Source: Blautia luti
Lineage (GTDB): Bacteria; Bacillota; Clostridia; Lachnospirales; Lachnospiraceae
NCBI RefSeq assembly: GCF_033096465.1
Contig: NZ_AP028156.1
Span: 1,384,501 to 1,448,500, forward strand
Direction: 5' to 3'
DNA length: 64,000 nt
Shown: piece after piece, positions 17,508-25,525 of the stretch
How positions within the stretch are numbered: the stretch's first letter is position 1
How the letters are laid out: the number at the start of each line of letters is the position of its first letter
The notes under the pieces: generated by a model
The model's database searches: none
What the model was told of the DNA's origin: nothing
What the model saw: the letters and a program-made list of their open reading frames with translations, nothing else
Program-made: the position numbers and the translations under genes

Positions 17508-18536
17508 ATGCAAAAAATGAAATGTATTCAAGGCATTCGTGGGGTGGCAATCTCCTTGATTGTCCTGTGGCATTTAAATTCAGTTTTTCCAAACTGCTTG
17601 CCTGCATTTGGTGACAGGGGGGTAGAATTCTTTTTTCTTCTTTCTGGCTTATTAATAGGAATGAAATATTATGATCTGGATAGGATGAAGAATATAGGAC
17701 AAACATTAAAATATGCTGTTGAAAAAGGAAGAAAAACTTACCCACTATATTGTTTGACAATTATACCCATGCTACTTTTCCTTTTGAAAAATTGGAAAGC
17801 ACATGAAATTGGAACTGCCAAATTTGCGTCAATTATAGGAACAAATTTATTATATCTACAAAGTTGGATTCCATCGGAAGATTATTATTGGGCTTTAAAT
17901 GGTGTCACATGGTTCTTGTCAGATTTGTTGTTTTGTTATCTGACGATATTTATTTTCTTTTGGATTATAAGAAGAATGGGGTCTAAGTCGACACTTGTAA
18001 TGCTGTTTTTAATTGAATTCGCATGGGAATTCTTGGTACTGAACTGCTTTCAAAATCAGACTGCATTTTTAACATATATTTTTCCCATATATCGAGCTCT
18101 AGATTTTGGAATCGGTGTTAGCCTTGGAGTTTTAAGTAAGTGTAAAGAAAAGAAGAATTTTGACGGGATGTTGGTCTTGTTATTGGCTGTCTACGTGATA
18201 ATGATGATTGTGTTTAATAAGAAAGTTACGTATTCGATTTATCACATTATAGAAGCATTGCTAGTTTGGACTATTGTAATGGGCAGTGGAAGTATTTCAA
18301 AGTATATATTTGAGAATCCACTGTTGGTGAAGTTGGGAAATACTAGCGAGGTGATTTTTTTGACACATCTCCCTGTTATTACATATATGCGAATTGTTTG
18401 GGATAAAGTATTCGGTGATCAATATAGAATTGTTGAGTGGCTAGTGATTTTGCTTTGTATTTTCATTACAGCATATGGTGTGAGTTACATTCAGAAAATG
18501 ATACAAGTAAAAAAACAGTGCAAGTCGTCTATATAG
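17508..18536 (+). CDS. Acyltransferase 3 family membrane protein
   Basis: This third acyltransferase-3 enzyme of the locus has about 342 residues. It starts MQKMKCIQGIRGVAISLIVL, with WHLNSVFPNC carrying the family His, and GVEFFFLLSGLLIG matches the second conserved block. About ten membrane spans follow. ATG 17508 is chosen because AGGAGGGG lies seven bases before it. A run of six G followed by TAG at 17617-17622 codes for part of GDRGVE and is in frame here. It resembles a shortened version of the two G9 tracts. The substrate group is unknown. Confidence 0.87.
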   Translation: MQKMKCIQGIRGVAISLIVLWHLNSVFPNCLPAFGDRGVEFFFLLSGLLIGMKYYDLDRMKNIGQTLKYAVEKGRKTYPLYCLTIIPMLLFLLKNWKAHEIGTAKFASIIGTNLLYLQSWIPSEDYYWALNGVTWFLSDLLFCYLTIFIFFWIIRRMGSKSTLVMLFLIEFAWEFLVLNCFQNQTAFLTYIFPIYRALDFGIGVSLGVLSKCKEKKNFDGMLVLLLAVYVIMMIVFNKKVTYSIYHIIEALLVWTIVMGSGSISKYIFENPLLVKLGNTSEVIFLTHLPVITYMRIVWDKVFGDQYRIVEWLVILLCIFITAYGVSYIQKMIQVKKQCKSSI

Positions 18537-18628
18537 AAGCATGAAACAATTAATGTATTATAAGTGTGTGAACGAGTGCATACAAGATTATGCCGAACTG
18601 GATAAGAGAAACATAGGAAGGAGAAAAC

Positions 18629-19531
18629 GTGAAGACTACATTACTTATCATGGCAGCCGGTATCGGTAGCCGTTTCGGAACGGGAATTAAACAGCTGGAG
18701 CCGGTGGATGCTTCTAACCATATCATCATGGATTACTCGATTCATGATGCAATCGAAGTCGGATTCAATCATATAGTATTTATCATCCGCAAGGATATCG
18801 AGAAAGAGTTCAAAGAGGTTATCGGTGACCGAATCGCCTCCATTTGCTCTTCTAATGACGTAACTGTAGACTATGCTTTCCAGGATATCAATGATATTCC
18901 GGGAGAACTTCCGGCAGGCCGTACAAAGCCGTGGGGAACGGGACAGGCCGTGCTTGCAGCTAAAAATGTGATTAATACTCCGTTCATCGTCATCAATGCG
19001 GATGATTACTATGGCAAAGAAGGTTTCAAAGCAGTCCATGAGTATCTAGTGAATGGCGGCAAGTCTTGTATGGCTGGCTTTGTGCTGAAGAACACGCTGT
19101 CCGATAACGGTGGTGTGACTCGTGGTATTTGCAAGATGGACGAGCAGAACAATCTGACTGAGGTTGTGGAAACAAAGAATATCGTGAAGACTGCAACTGG
19201 AGCAGAGGCTGACGGCGTGGCTGTCGATGTTAATTCTCTGGTTTCCATGAATATGTGGGGATTGACTCCTGATTTTCTCACTACGCTGGAAGAGGGCTTC
19301 AAAGAGTTCTTTGAGAAAGAAGTACCTAGCAATCCTCTGAAAGCAGAGTATCTGATTCCGATCTTCATCGGTGAACTACTGGAGCAGGGCAAGATGTCTG
19401 TGAAGGTCCTGAAAACCAACGACATCTGGTACGGCATGACCTACCATGAGGATGTCGCAGCAGTAAAGGATAGCTTTAAAAAGATGCTGGAGAGCGGTGT
19501 GTACAAGGATAATCTGTTTAGTGATCTGTAA
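18629..19531 (+). CDS. Sugar-phosphate nucleotidyltransferase
   Basis: This 300-residue nucleotidyltransferase activates a sugar phosphate with an NTP. The N-terminal loop is LLIMAAGIGSRFGTGIKQLE, and INADDYYGKEGFKAVHEYL holds the metal-binding Asp pair. It is shorter than GlmU and lacks a beta-helix domain. It resembles UTP-glucose-1-phosphate uridylyltransferase-like proteins of Clostridia whose product is undefined. GTG 18629 is the start, with AGGAAGGAG just upstream. Codon use switches back to GC-rich, as in the 1113-3525 block, suggesting that the end of the locus has a different history from its middle. Confidence 0.85.
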   Translation: MKTTLLIMAAGIGSRFGTGIKQLEPVDASNHIIMDYSIHDAIEVGFNHIVFIIRKDIEKEFKEVIGDRIASICSSNDVTVDYAFQDINDIPGELPAGRTKPWGTGQAVLAAKNVINTPFIVINADDYYGKEGFKAVHEYLVNGGKSCMAGFVLKNTLSDNGGVTRGICKMDEQNNLTEVVETKNIVKTATGAEADGVAVDVNSLVSMNMWGLTPDFLTTLEEGFKEFFEKEVPSNPLKAEYLIPIFIGELLEQGKMSVKVLKTNDIWYGMTYHEDVAAVKDSFKKMLESGVYKDNLFSDL

Positions 19532-19537
19532 ACGACG

Positions 19538-20149
19538 ATGAAAGAAACGATTGATTTACTAGGGAAAATCCTCACAAACATCCTGACAGCTCTCTATGAG
19601 CCGTTTGGATTCTCGCTCCTGCTTTCCTTTTTGGCTATGTTTTTCTATCTGTATGCGTATGAGCCTACCGCAGCCGGCAAAGGCTGGAAGAACGCCATAG
19701 TGACCTGGTATCAGAAATTCAAAGAGAGCGTGTTTTTTCGGAAATTGTTCTTGTTGGCTTTTGTGATTTCCATGATCTTGTTCAGAACGTTACTGAATCG
19801 GAATCTGTGGCTGAATCCTTTATCTGATGTCATGGGTGGCTGGGGCATCTGGGAGACCGTGAACGGCGAACAGAAGCTGACAACCGAATGTATTGAGAAT
19901 GTGATCATGATGGTGCCGTTCTCAGCAGTAGTGATGTGGACATTCGGAGAGAAGATAGGAATCGGCTTGAAGAAGACCCTGTGGTATAGCGGAAAGATAG
20001 AATTTATCTTTTCGATAAGCATAGAGATGCTACAATTATTGCTTCGCTTGGGAACATTCCAGCTATCAGACATCTTCTACAACATAGTCGGAGGAGTGCT
20101 AGGCGGTTTGATGTACTACGTGGCGATGAATGTGAGAAAGCATCAGTAG
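19538..20149 (+). CDS. VanZ-like family membrane protein
   Basis: This 203-residue protein has about five hydrophobic segments and the VanZ-like core NVIMMVPFSAVVMWTFGEK, followed by SISIEMLQLLLRLGTFQLSD and IFYNIVGGVLGGLMYY. VanZ-like proteins sit in the membrane and are linked to glycopeptide tolerance and envelope functions; the activity is not defined. It begins six bases after the nucleotidyltransferase and shares its GC-rich codon use, so it is probably the last gene of the locus. No clear ribosome site precedes ATG 19538, hinting at translational coupling. Confidence 0.85.
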   Translation: MKETIDLLGKILTNILTALYEPFGFSLLLSFLAMFFYLYAYEPTAAGKGWKNAIVTWYQKFKESVFFRKLFLLAFVISMILFRTLLNRNLWLNPLSDVMGGWGIWETVNGEQKLTTECIENVIMMVPFSAVVMWTFGEKIGIGLKKTLWYSGKIEFIFSISIEMLQLLLRLGTFQLSDIFYNIVGGVLGGLMYYVAMNVRKHQ

Positions 20150-20180
20150 TCTGTAAAAGAATCGAATTATGTGGAATATA

Positions 20181-20238
20181 GGGAGCGGAAGCTCCCGACG
20201 CTGCTCTAATAATCACACACCTCTTCGTGGTGAGCAGC
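20181..20238 (+). repeat. Cluster of short inverted repeats
   Basis: A perfect GGGAGC-GGAA-GCTCCC hairpin (20181-20196) is followed by GCTGCTC (20200-20206) pairing with GAGCAGC (20232-20238). There is no T run, so it is not a classical terminator. It marks the end of the glycan locus and may be a REP-like element or a transcript-stabilising structure. Confidence 0.55.
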
Positions 20239-20308
20239 AGGCAACGATCTGTGATCGGCAGAGATGTGATAAGGAATAAACGTAGAAAAATAAATAGGTG
20301 CTATCATT

Positions 20309-21271
20309 ATGGACGATATTTTGAAACTTGCAAAGGATTATTCGAAAAAACGTCATTTAGACCTTCTGCCGCGTTGTAATAATAATATTTTGGAAAAGCT
20401 TGATTATATATATGATGAAAACTGGGAAAATCAAGGCGTACCTTATCCATACGAAATATTAACGTATCTGTTTGATAGCTATTATGTTTTACCTGAGAGA
20501 CCGGATTTGGCAGCGTTGTTTTGTTGGCAGGCAATTAATCATTCGTATTACGTTCAGCAATTAAGCGATAACAATGTTGGTTTTTGTCAGGACACAAAGG
20601 GTATTGAACTTATTTGTGATGCGATTTTAGGTGACTGGAATAATAAATATAAAGCAATTTTAGAGCCTTTCTTGAAAAGAATGCCAGATAAAACATTTCA
20701 CTATGTAGCATCGTATATGCTTAAAGGGTATGCAATGGAAAAGAAAGGTATAGTAGAAAAATATAGGGCTAGTTCTTATAAAACGTTAAAACGAAAAATT
20801 CCATCGCTATTAGATATTTTAGATAACGCGTATGGAAAGTCATACTGTCAGATTTCCAATCCGACACTTGTTAATAATGAAGTAGATCTCGGAATTACTA
20901 ATGCAAACAAAGGAAAGAGTCGAGCCATAACACATAGTTTTGGAATAAAATTAAAAGCACTCATGCTAGGAGAAGAAGTTGAGATTACATTCTGTGATGT
21001 GCAGGGAACAAAGAAAAAATATAAATTCACGGATGAAGAAAGGCTGTCGTTTGTCTTTTTTGGAATTCTCTATGCTTCTCGCTGCAACAATTTCCATGGT
21101 AATGTTGCAGCTCGAATGAACAGCATCAATGCAAATAAAGATACATTTAAAATGTATACAGATATGTTTTTGACAGAGTATATTATTCTGGCAATCCATC
21201 TGAATAGCCAAGGTGCTCTATCGGATGTGGTATTGAATAAGGTTAAGGAAAATGCTGATTTGATGATATGA
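20309..21271 (+). CDS. Hypothetical protein with HEPN-type Rx4H motif
   Basis: I do not recognise the full-length family. The C-terminal region around residues 250-265 reads LFFGILYASRCNNFHGN in outline, an R-CNNF-H-G motif matching the Rx4-6H signature of HEPN RNases, set in a helical context (GILYASR, then DMFLTEYIILAIHL). HEPN proteins often act as RNA-cleaving toxins or defence effectors. The first 230 residues are mostly helical, with no membrane segment. It is a single gene with its own AGGTG ribosome site, AT-rich, sitting between the glycan locus and other accessory genes. No obvious antitoxin partner is adjacent; the following gene is a basic coiled-coil protein. Confidence 0.7.
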   Translation: MDDILKLAKDYSKKRHLDLLPRCNNNILEKLDYIYDENWENQGVPYPYEILTYLFDSYYVLPERPDLAALFCWQAINHSYYVQQLSDNNVGFCQDTKGIELICDAILGDWNNKYKAILEPFLKRMPDKTFHYVASYMLKGYAMEKKGIVEKYRASSYKTLKRKIPSLLDILDNAYGKSYCQISNPTLVNNEVDLGITNANKGKSRAITHSFGIKLKALMLGEEVEITFCDVQGTKKKYKFTDEERLSFVFFGILYASRCNNFHGNVAARMNSINANKDTFKMYTDMFLTEYIILAIHLNSQGALSDVVLNKVKENADLMI

Positions 21272-21340
21272 TAGATATTGCTTGGAGACTTGCTGAGTGA
21301 TATACTTTAGTTATAATAAATAGAAAGAGGTTTGTGTCCT

Positions 21341-21670
21341 ATGCCCAGAACTAAAGGTAGCAAGAATAAGCCCAAAACTGTGACTGCATATTTTGCAGCG
21401 CAGATTGCAGAAAAGCAGTCCGCGAAGGAAGCACTCACAGCCGAGATCGCATCCATCCAGAAATCAATTGAAGAGCAGAAGAACACATTGAAAGAGAAGA
21501 AGACTGCTCTGAAGAAAGCCGAAAAAGAAGTAGCATCCATGGAAGCGAAAAAGGCAAAGGCGGATGCTAAGGCCGCTGAAGAAGCTAAGAAGACTGAAGC
21601 CGAAGCAGTGCTGAAGAAGCTGCTGGCAAGCGGTGTGAGCGCGGATGAGATTCTCGAAAAACTGAAATAA
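21341..21670 (+). CDS. Small basic coiled-coil protein
   Basis: This protein of about 109 residues begins MPRTKGSKNKPKTVTAY, a basic AT-hook-like tail that could touch DNA. Residues 20-90 form a long charged coiled coil rich in Lys, Glu and Ala (KEKKTALKKAEKEVASME). The end, LASGVSADEILEKL, resembles a helical hairpin. Such proteins occur near mobile elements and phage genes in Lachnospiraceae. I cannot assign a function. ATG 21341 is preferred to the upstream start at 21332. Confidence 0.7.
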   Translation: MPRTKGSKNKPKTVTAYFAAQIAEKQSAKEALTAEIASIQKSIEEQKNTLKEKKTALKKAEKEVASMEAKKAKADAKAAEEAKKTEAEAVLKKLLASGVSADEILEKLK

Positions 21671-21720
21671 AACCATAAAAATATAAAACACACATGACCG
21701 TGTGGGAAAGGAAATCCATT

Positions 21721-22113
21721 ATGGAAGAAATCGTAAAGTTCTTAAAAGAAGCTGAAACATATTACTTGGCAACGGTCGAAGGCAACCAGCCGAGAGTGCG
21801 TCCGTTTGGCACGGCACATATTTTTGAAGGCAAGCTGTACATCCAGACTGGCAAGAAGAAGGATGTTTCCAAGCAGTTGCATGCCAATCCGAAAGTAGAG
21901 TTGTGTGCATTCAAAGACGGTGAGTGGATTCGCGTTGCCGGTGAACTGGTAGAGGATGACCGCATTGAGGCGAGAGAATCTATGCTGGATGCTTATCCGG
22001 CACTGAAGAAGATGTATGCCGCAGATGATGGAAACACTGAGGTGTTCTACTTCAAGAATGGTGTGGCTACCATTAGTTCTTTCACTCATGAGCCGAAAGT
22101 GATCAAGTTTTGA
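21721..22113 (+). CDS. Pyridoxamine 5'-phosphate oxidase family (FMN-binding split-barrel) protein
   Basis: This 130-residue single-domain flavin-binding protein has the family start ETYYLATVEGNQPRVRPFG, then HIFEGKLYIQTGKKKDVSKQ and PKVELCAFKDGEWIRVAGEL. Such small PNPOx-like proteins bind FMN or F420 and reduce or sense unknown substrates; they are too short to be a true PdxH. A GGAAAGGAAA ribosome site precedes ATG 21721. It stands alone with a hairpin after it. Confidence 0.88.
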   Translation: MEEIVKFLKEAETYYLATVEGNQPRVRPFGTAHIFEGKLYIQTGKKKDVSKQLHANPKVELCAFKDGEWIRVAGELVEDDRIEARESMLDAYPALKKMYAADDGNTEVFYFKNGVATISSFTHEPKVIKF

Positions 22114-22120
22114 TGATATG

Positions 22121-22156
22121 CCGTGTGGACAAACTGAACTCCAGGAGTTCGCACGG
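22121..22156 (+). terminator. Probable weak terminator or processing hairpin
   Basis: GAACTC (22136-22141) pairs with GAGTTC (22145-22150) inside an outer CCGTG/CACGG pair, followed by TATATTTTG. It lies just past the PNPOx-like gene. Confidence 0.5.
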
Positions 22157-22235
22157 TATATTTTGAAAACTTCCATATAGTTTGTAACGAAAATAAAAGA
22201 AGAACAAAATTAAAAGAAATGGAGTGTGAGAAAAA

Positions 22236-22619
22236 ATGAATTTATCAAAAATACATCATATTGCAATCATCGTGTCTGATTACGAAGCCGCAAAGAATTT
22301 TTATGTGAACAAGCTGGGATTCTCTGTTATCAGGGAAAACTATCGCCCGGAGCGTAAGGACTGGAAACTGGATCTGCGTGTCAATGAATACACAGAGCTG
22401 GAGATTTTTGCAGAGGAAAACCCGCCGAAGCGTGTGAACCGCCCGGAGGCCTGTGGCCTGCGTCACCTTGCATTCTGCGTTGATAGCGTGGAACAGACAG
22501 TGAATGAGCTGGCGGAGGTAGGCATTGAATGTGAGCCGATTCGGGTTGACGATTATACCGGAAAGAAGATGACTTTCTTCCATGACCCGGATGGACTGCC
22601 GTTGGAGCTACACGAATAA
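22236..22619 (+). CDS. VOC family (glyoxalase-like) protein
   Basis: This 127-residue vicinal-oxygen-chelate protein has two beta-alpha-beta-beta-beta units. It starts LSKIHHIAIIVSDYEAAKNF, has ELEIFAEENPPKRVN and LRHLAFCVDSVEQTVNEL in the middle, and ends FFHDPDGLPLELHE. The metal-binding His and Glu residues (HHIAI, ELEIF, HLAF, ELHE) are present. It resembles the YaeR/GloA2 group, which is thought to act in aldehyde or thiol chemistry, but the substrate is unknown. A GGAGTG ribosome site is eight bases before ATG 22236. The GNAT gene follows directly. Confidence 0.9.
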   Translation: MNLSKIHHIAIIVSDYEAAKNFYVNKLGFSVIRENYRPERKDWKLDLRVNEYTELEIFAEENPPKRVNRPEACGLRHLAFCVDSVEQTVNELAEVGIECEPIRVDDYTGKKMTFFHDPDGLPLELHE

Positions 22620-22631
22620 AGGATGGATAAA

Positions 22632-23147
22632 ATGATATTCCGTAAGGCAGAAAAAGAGGATTTTTACAAAATAAGATCTCTGTACTGGACTTTGATTGAT
22701 CAGGAGCAGGACGACCCGTCATTTCCGCATTGGAAGAAAGGTATCCACCCATCTGATGAGATGATACGGAACAGCATTGAGAGGAAAGAGCTATATGTGC
22801 TGGTAGATGGTGGTGAAATCGCAGCGTGTGTCATAGCAGACAATGAAAAGGTCGATGGCTATTCAGATGCGCCGTGGCAGGTTGATTCGGAGGAGGTAAT
22901 TGTTCTTCATGTTTTGGCAGTTCATCCGGATCATCGTGGAAAAGGACTGGCGCGAAAATTAATAGAGAATGTAATTGAACAGGAAAGAAAGGCTGGCAAG
23001 AAGGCGTTGAGGCTTGATGTAATCGAAAATAACACAACTGCCGAAAAGCTGTATCAGAAACTGGGCTTTCGATATATCCAGACCAAGACACTTTATTATG
23101 ATGTGGTCGGGGAGATGACGTTCAAATTGTATGAACTGGTGCTGTGA
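22632..23147 (+). CDS. GNAT family N-acetyltransferase
   Basis: This protein of about 171 residues has the GNAT start MIFRKAEKEDFYKIRSLYW and the acetyl-CoA pyrophosphate loop VLAVHPDHRGKGLARKLIE, followed by LDVIENNTTAEKLYQKLGF. It transfers an acetyl group to an amine on a small molecule or protein; the target cannot be told. ATG 22632 is preferred since AAAGGATGG sits at the right distance, while ATG 22623 touches it. It starts 12 bases after the VOC gene and ends three bases before the HTH-like gene. Confidence 0.9.
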   Translation: MIFRKAEKEDFYKIRSLYWTLIDQEQDDPSFPHWKKGIHPSDEMIRNSIERKELYVLVDGGEIAACVIADNEKVDGYSDAPWQVDSEEVIVLHVLAVHPDHRGKGLARKLIENVIEQERKAGKKALRLDVIENNTTAEKLYQKLGFRYIQTKTLYYDVVGEMTFKLYELVL

Positions 23148-23150
23148 GCT

Positions 23151-23999
23151 ATGGGAGAGAAAAGAGCATATAAAGCCAGAAAGCCCGGTGGAGGTCGGAA
23201 GAAGCTGAAGCCGGAGTACGATGCCGGGAAGAATCTGCAAGAGCAGATGGAAAGTGCTGTGGCGCTTTATGATTCTGAGATGTCTTTGCAGGCCATCGCC
23301 GATGCTCTGAATCTGAATCCTATCAAAGTGAGAAAGCTGCTCATCACAGCCGGTGTGTATGAATCAGAAGTGGCGGAGAAAGTGCAGGACACTTTTGAAG
23401 ATTACCGAGAAACACAGAACTATAAAGAAGCAATCCTTTCAACCGCAAATATCCTGAATCTTTCCAAAGCCTCCGTTACCTCGTACCTGCCATATAAAAA
23501 GGGGGTGTACTTCCCAGGTACAGAAAAGGAGAAAATCAGTGTTGGTGCAGAGAGGCAGCGAAGATACAGAGCCATGAAGCGGTGGAGGACTGATCCGACA
23601 GAAGAAAACTTCTGGGGTGTGGTTGTGGCTTATGCCGGTGTGAAATTCAAAACCTACTCTGGGTTGCCATTCTCTTACGAAATTAAAAAAGGTAGGAACG
23701 GCGAGTACACGAAAGAGCTGTGGATTGACAGACAGGAGAAGAGTAAAAGTCTGGCGTGGAGTTCGGTGTTGCTGGCACTTGGAAATATTAAAGGAGAAGT
23801 AGTAGATCGGCCAAAGGCACTGGGTGATATCCGGGGCATGACTTACATCTACGGAATGTTCTATCGGTTCGGACTGATCGATGTGCCGGATGAGGTAAAG
23901 GAGAAGATGGGCCATCCGAAGAACCATAAGAAAAAAAGAAATCTTATTGATGGATCAGAACATATATTATACGACAGATTGAAAAAAGATGAAAAATAG
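23151..23999 (+). CDS. HTH-like protein of accessory regions, function unknown
   Basis: This 282-residue protein begins with a basic tail (KARKPGGGRKKLK). Two helix-turn-helix-like stretches follow, MSLQAIADALNLNPIKVRKL near residue 44 and ILSTANILNLSKASVTSYLP near 98. The C-terminal half has a domain with SLAWSSVLLALGNIKGE and YIYGMFYRFGLIDVPDEVKE, which I do not recognise. DNA binding is likely, the role unknown. A decayed copy of this C-terminal domain lies at 29462-29630. The gene follows the GNAT gene directly and is ended by a strong hairpin. Confidence 0.7.
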   Translation: MGEKRAYKARKPGGGRKKLKPEYDAGKNLQEQMESAVALYDSEMSLQAIADALNLNPIKVRKLLITAGVYESEVAEKVQDTFEDYRETQNYKEAILSTANILNLSKASVTSYLPYKKGVYFPGTEKEKISVGAERQRRYRAMKRWRTDPTEENFWGVVVAYAGVKFKTYSGLPFSYEIKKGRNGEYTKELWIDRQEKSKSLAWSSVLLALGNIKGEVVDRPKALGDIRGMTYIYGMFYRFGLIDVPDEVKEKMGHPKNHKKKRNLIDGSEHILYDRLKKDEK

Positions 24000-24003
24000 C
24001 AAG

Positions 24004-24038
24004 TTTGCCTGATGGAAAATATTTATCCATCAGGCAAA
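24004..24038. terminator. Bidirectional terminator between convergent genes
   Basis: A perfect 12-bp stem (TTTGCCTGATGG at 24004-24015 with CCATCAGGCAAA at 24027-24038) lies between the + gene ending at 23999 and the - gene ending at 24066. The minus direction runs into a T-rich tail. Confidence 0.8.
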
Positions 24039-24065
24039 CGTATGTAAACATTTCTATAGTTCTGA

Positions 24066-24275
24066 TTATTCTGCGGATTCTTCAGAAACAGAATCTTTCT
24101 TTTTTCTGGATTTGCCAGAAATCATTTTATGACCAGAGTAGATAGCCATAATCATGCAGAGAAGAGAACTGCAAGCAAAATATTTGTGAGCTGATTTCAT
24201 ATTTTTATAGCCGGTATAAAAGGTTCCAATCATGGTTGCCAATGCACCAAGTGACCAATATTTATGTGCTTTCAT
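24066..24275 (-). CDS. Small two-span membrane protein (DUF6219-like)
   Basis: This 69-residue protein starts MKAHKYWSLGALATMIGTFY and has two hydrophobic segments (about residues 7-22 and 31-48) separated by TGYKNMKSAHKY. A charged tail (KSRKKKDSVSEE) follows. The two halves look alike (HKYW-TFYTGYK and HKYF-AIYSGHK), so it appears to be an internal duplication of a single-span unit. AGGAGG lies eight bases before the start. The function is unknown; similar short proteins are common in Lachnospiraceae. Confidence 0.75.
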   Translation of the reverse strand: MKAHKYWSLGALATMIGTFYTGYKNMKSAHKYFACSSLLCMIMAIYSGHKMISGKSRKKKDSVSEESAE

Positions 24276-24471
24276 TTGAATACCTCCTGTGTTTTTCTAT
24301 AATAATACCTCTTTTTGGAAAGTATGAAAACAGGGAAATTTATAAATTCTGTTCTTTCAGAAGAGTATCAATTAACTTTTTCAAAAGAAATACCAGAAGA
24401 ATATTGAATAGTATCATTGAAATGAAGGTTAGGTGATGTTAAGATGATAATAAAGAGAGAAGGTGTTACCG

Positions 24472-24908
24472 ATGAATGAAAGAAGTAGTCTTGATTTTGA
24501 ACAGAAACATGAGGAAGACCTTCAGAGATTACGTGGTTTTCGTCTTTTAGATGATGATTTTATGAGCAAAGTATTTGAAGATCAGAAATGTACGGAGTTT
24601 TTGTTACAAATCATATTGAACCGTAATGATCTTAAAGTTATAGCCAATATGCAATAAAGAATTTACAGGGACGTTCTGTACGTTTGGATATTTTGGCTGT
24701 AGATAAGCAGGAACAGGTATATAACATCGAAATTCAAAGGGATGATAAGGGAGTAGGGGTAAAAAGAGCCAGATATAATAGCAGTCTGATTGATGCGAAT
24801 GTAACAGAGCCAGGAGACCAGTATCAGAAATTAAATGAAACGTATGTGTTTTTTATTACAGAAAATGATGTGTTAGGAGTAAATATAAATGGATGGAGAA
24901 AAAGCTGA
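24472..24908 (+). pseudogene. Broken Rpn-type PD-(D/E)XK nuclease gene
   Basis: The first part (24472-24657) matches the N-terminus of Rpn/PD-(D/E)XK transposase-like nucleases (KVFEDQKCTEFLLQIILNRN). A frameshift near 24650-24665 breaks it, and the second part has the catalytic stretch RLDILAVDKQEQVYNIEIQR and ARYNSSLIDANVTEPGDQY. After TENDVLG the homology stops, so the C-terminal two thirds are deleted. Intact relatives promote recombination and act as restriction-like nucleases. The residual Asp and E-x-Q motif are present, but the reading frame is lost. Confidence 0.75.
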
Positions 24909-25299
24909 ATCGATTTTGAAGAAATATAATCTGGAAGAAAAAGCTGAGAGAGAATTTGCGAAAAAAACCAGAGGTGAGAGGGGAAGAATAAATCTGGTGT
25001 TACGATTCCGTATATATTCGGAGTTTTTAACAAAAAAACAAAAGGAATTATATGAACAGCGAGATAAAATTGTAAAGGAAAATCCCAATGAATGTCCCAA
25101 TTTTCAAACTGAATTGAAAAGAAATTCATATGCGCATCCGGAATGTTCTTTTATAAATGATAGAGTTCCCAAAGATTTTTGCCTGGCTTGTAGTTACTAC
25201 AAAGAAAATATAAAGGGGATTGATGAAAATATAAAAGAAGTGTCTGATGCTATAAAGACTTATGAAGAAAAAGCTGTAATTGATGACATTATGCGCTAA
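24889..25299 (+). CDS. Hypothetical charged protein, possibly a remnant
   Basis: This 136-residue frame has AGGAG nine bases before ATG 24889 and overlaps the end of the Rpn remnant in another frame. It is rich in Lys and Glu, with helical segments (KAESILKKYNLEEKAEREF) and a Cys-containing middle (HPECSFINDRVPKDFCLACS) that could bind a metal. I do not recognise it. It may be a real gene brought in by the deletion of the nuclease gene or a fragment of a larger one. Confidence 0.5.
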   Translation: MDGEKAESILKKYNLEEKAEREFAKKTRGERGRINLVLRFRIYSEFLTKKQKELYEQRDKIVKENPNECPNFQTELKRNSYAHPECSFINDRVPKDFCLACSYYKENIKGIDENIKEVSDAIKTYEEKAVIDDIMR

Positions 25300-25525
25300 C
25301 TCAATAAGTTCTGTTATGTTATATTGTGAATTTCATTCTCATTATTGTCGCTTATTTCAATGGCATTACTTGAGTTGGGTGTTATTACAGAATATGAAGA
25401 TTCTGATATAGTTAAATATGATGCCATGTAAAATGGCAGAAGTCCTGCCATTTTACAACATCAATATCTGAGATACTTACAGTTTGTTATGGTTGAAATA
25501 ATCCATCAGTATATAGAGAGTCAGG
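25300..25525. other. Non-coding stretch with a strong hairpin
   Basis: No complete gene is visible. One frame reads a short protein-like tail (ELGVITEYEDSDIVKYDAM) ending at a stop near 25430. A perfect 13-bp inverted repeat lies at 25427-25457, about 70 bases before the decayed tnpB, and may be the left-end hairpin of that element. Confidence 0.5.
25427..25457 (+). repeat. 13-bp perfect inverted repeat with 5-base loop
   Basis: TGTAAAATGGCAG (25427-25439) pairs fully with CTGCCATTTTACA (25445-25457). There is no T run after it. The position suggests an end structure of an IS200/IS605-type element or a leftover terminator. Confidence 0.65.
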
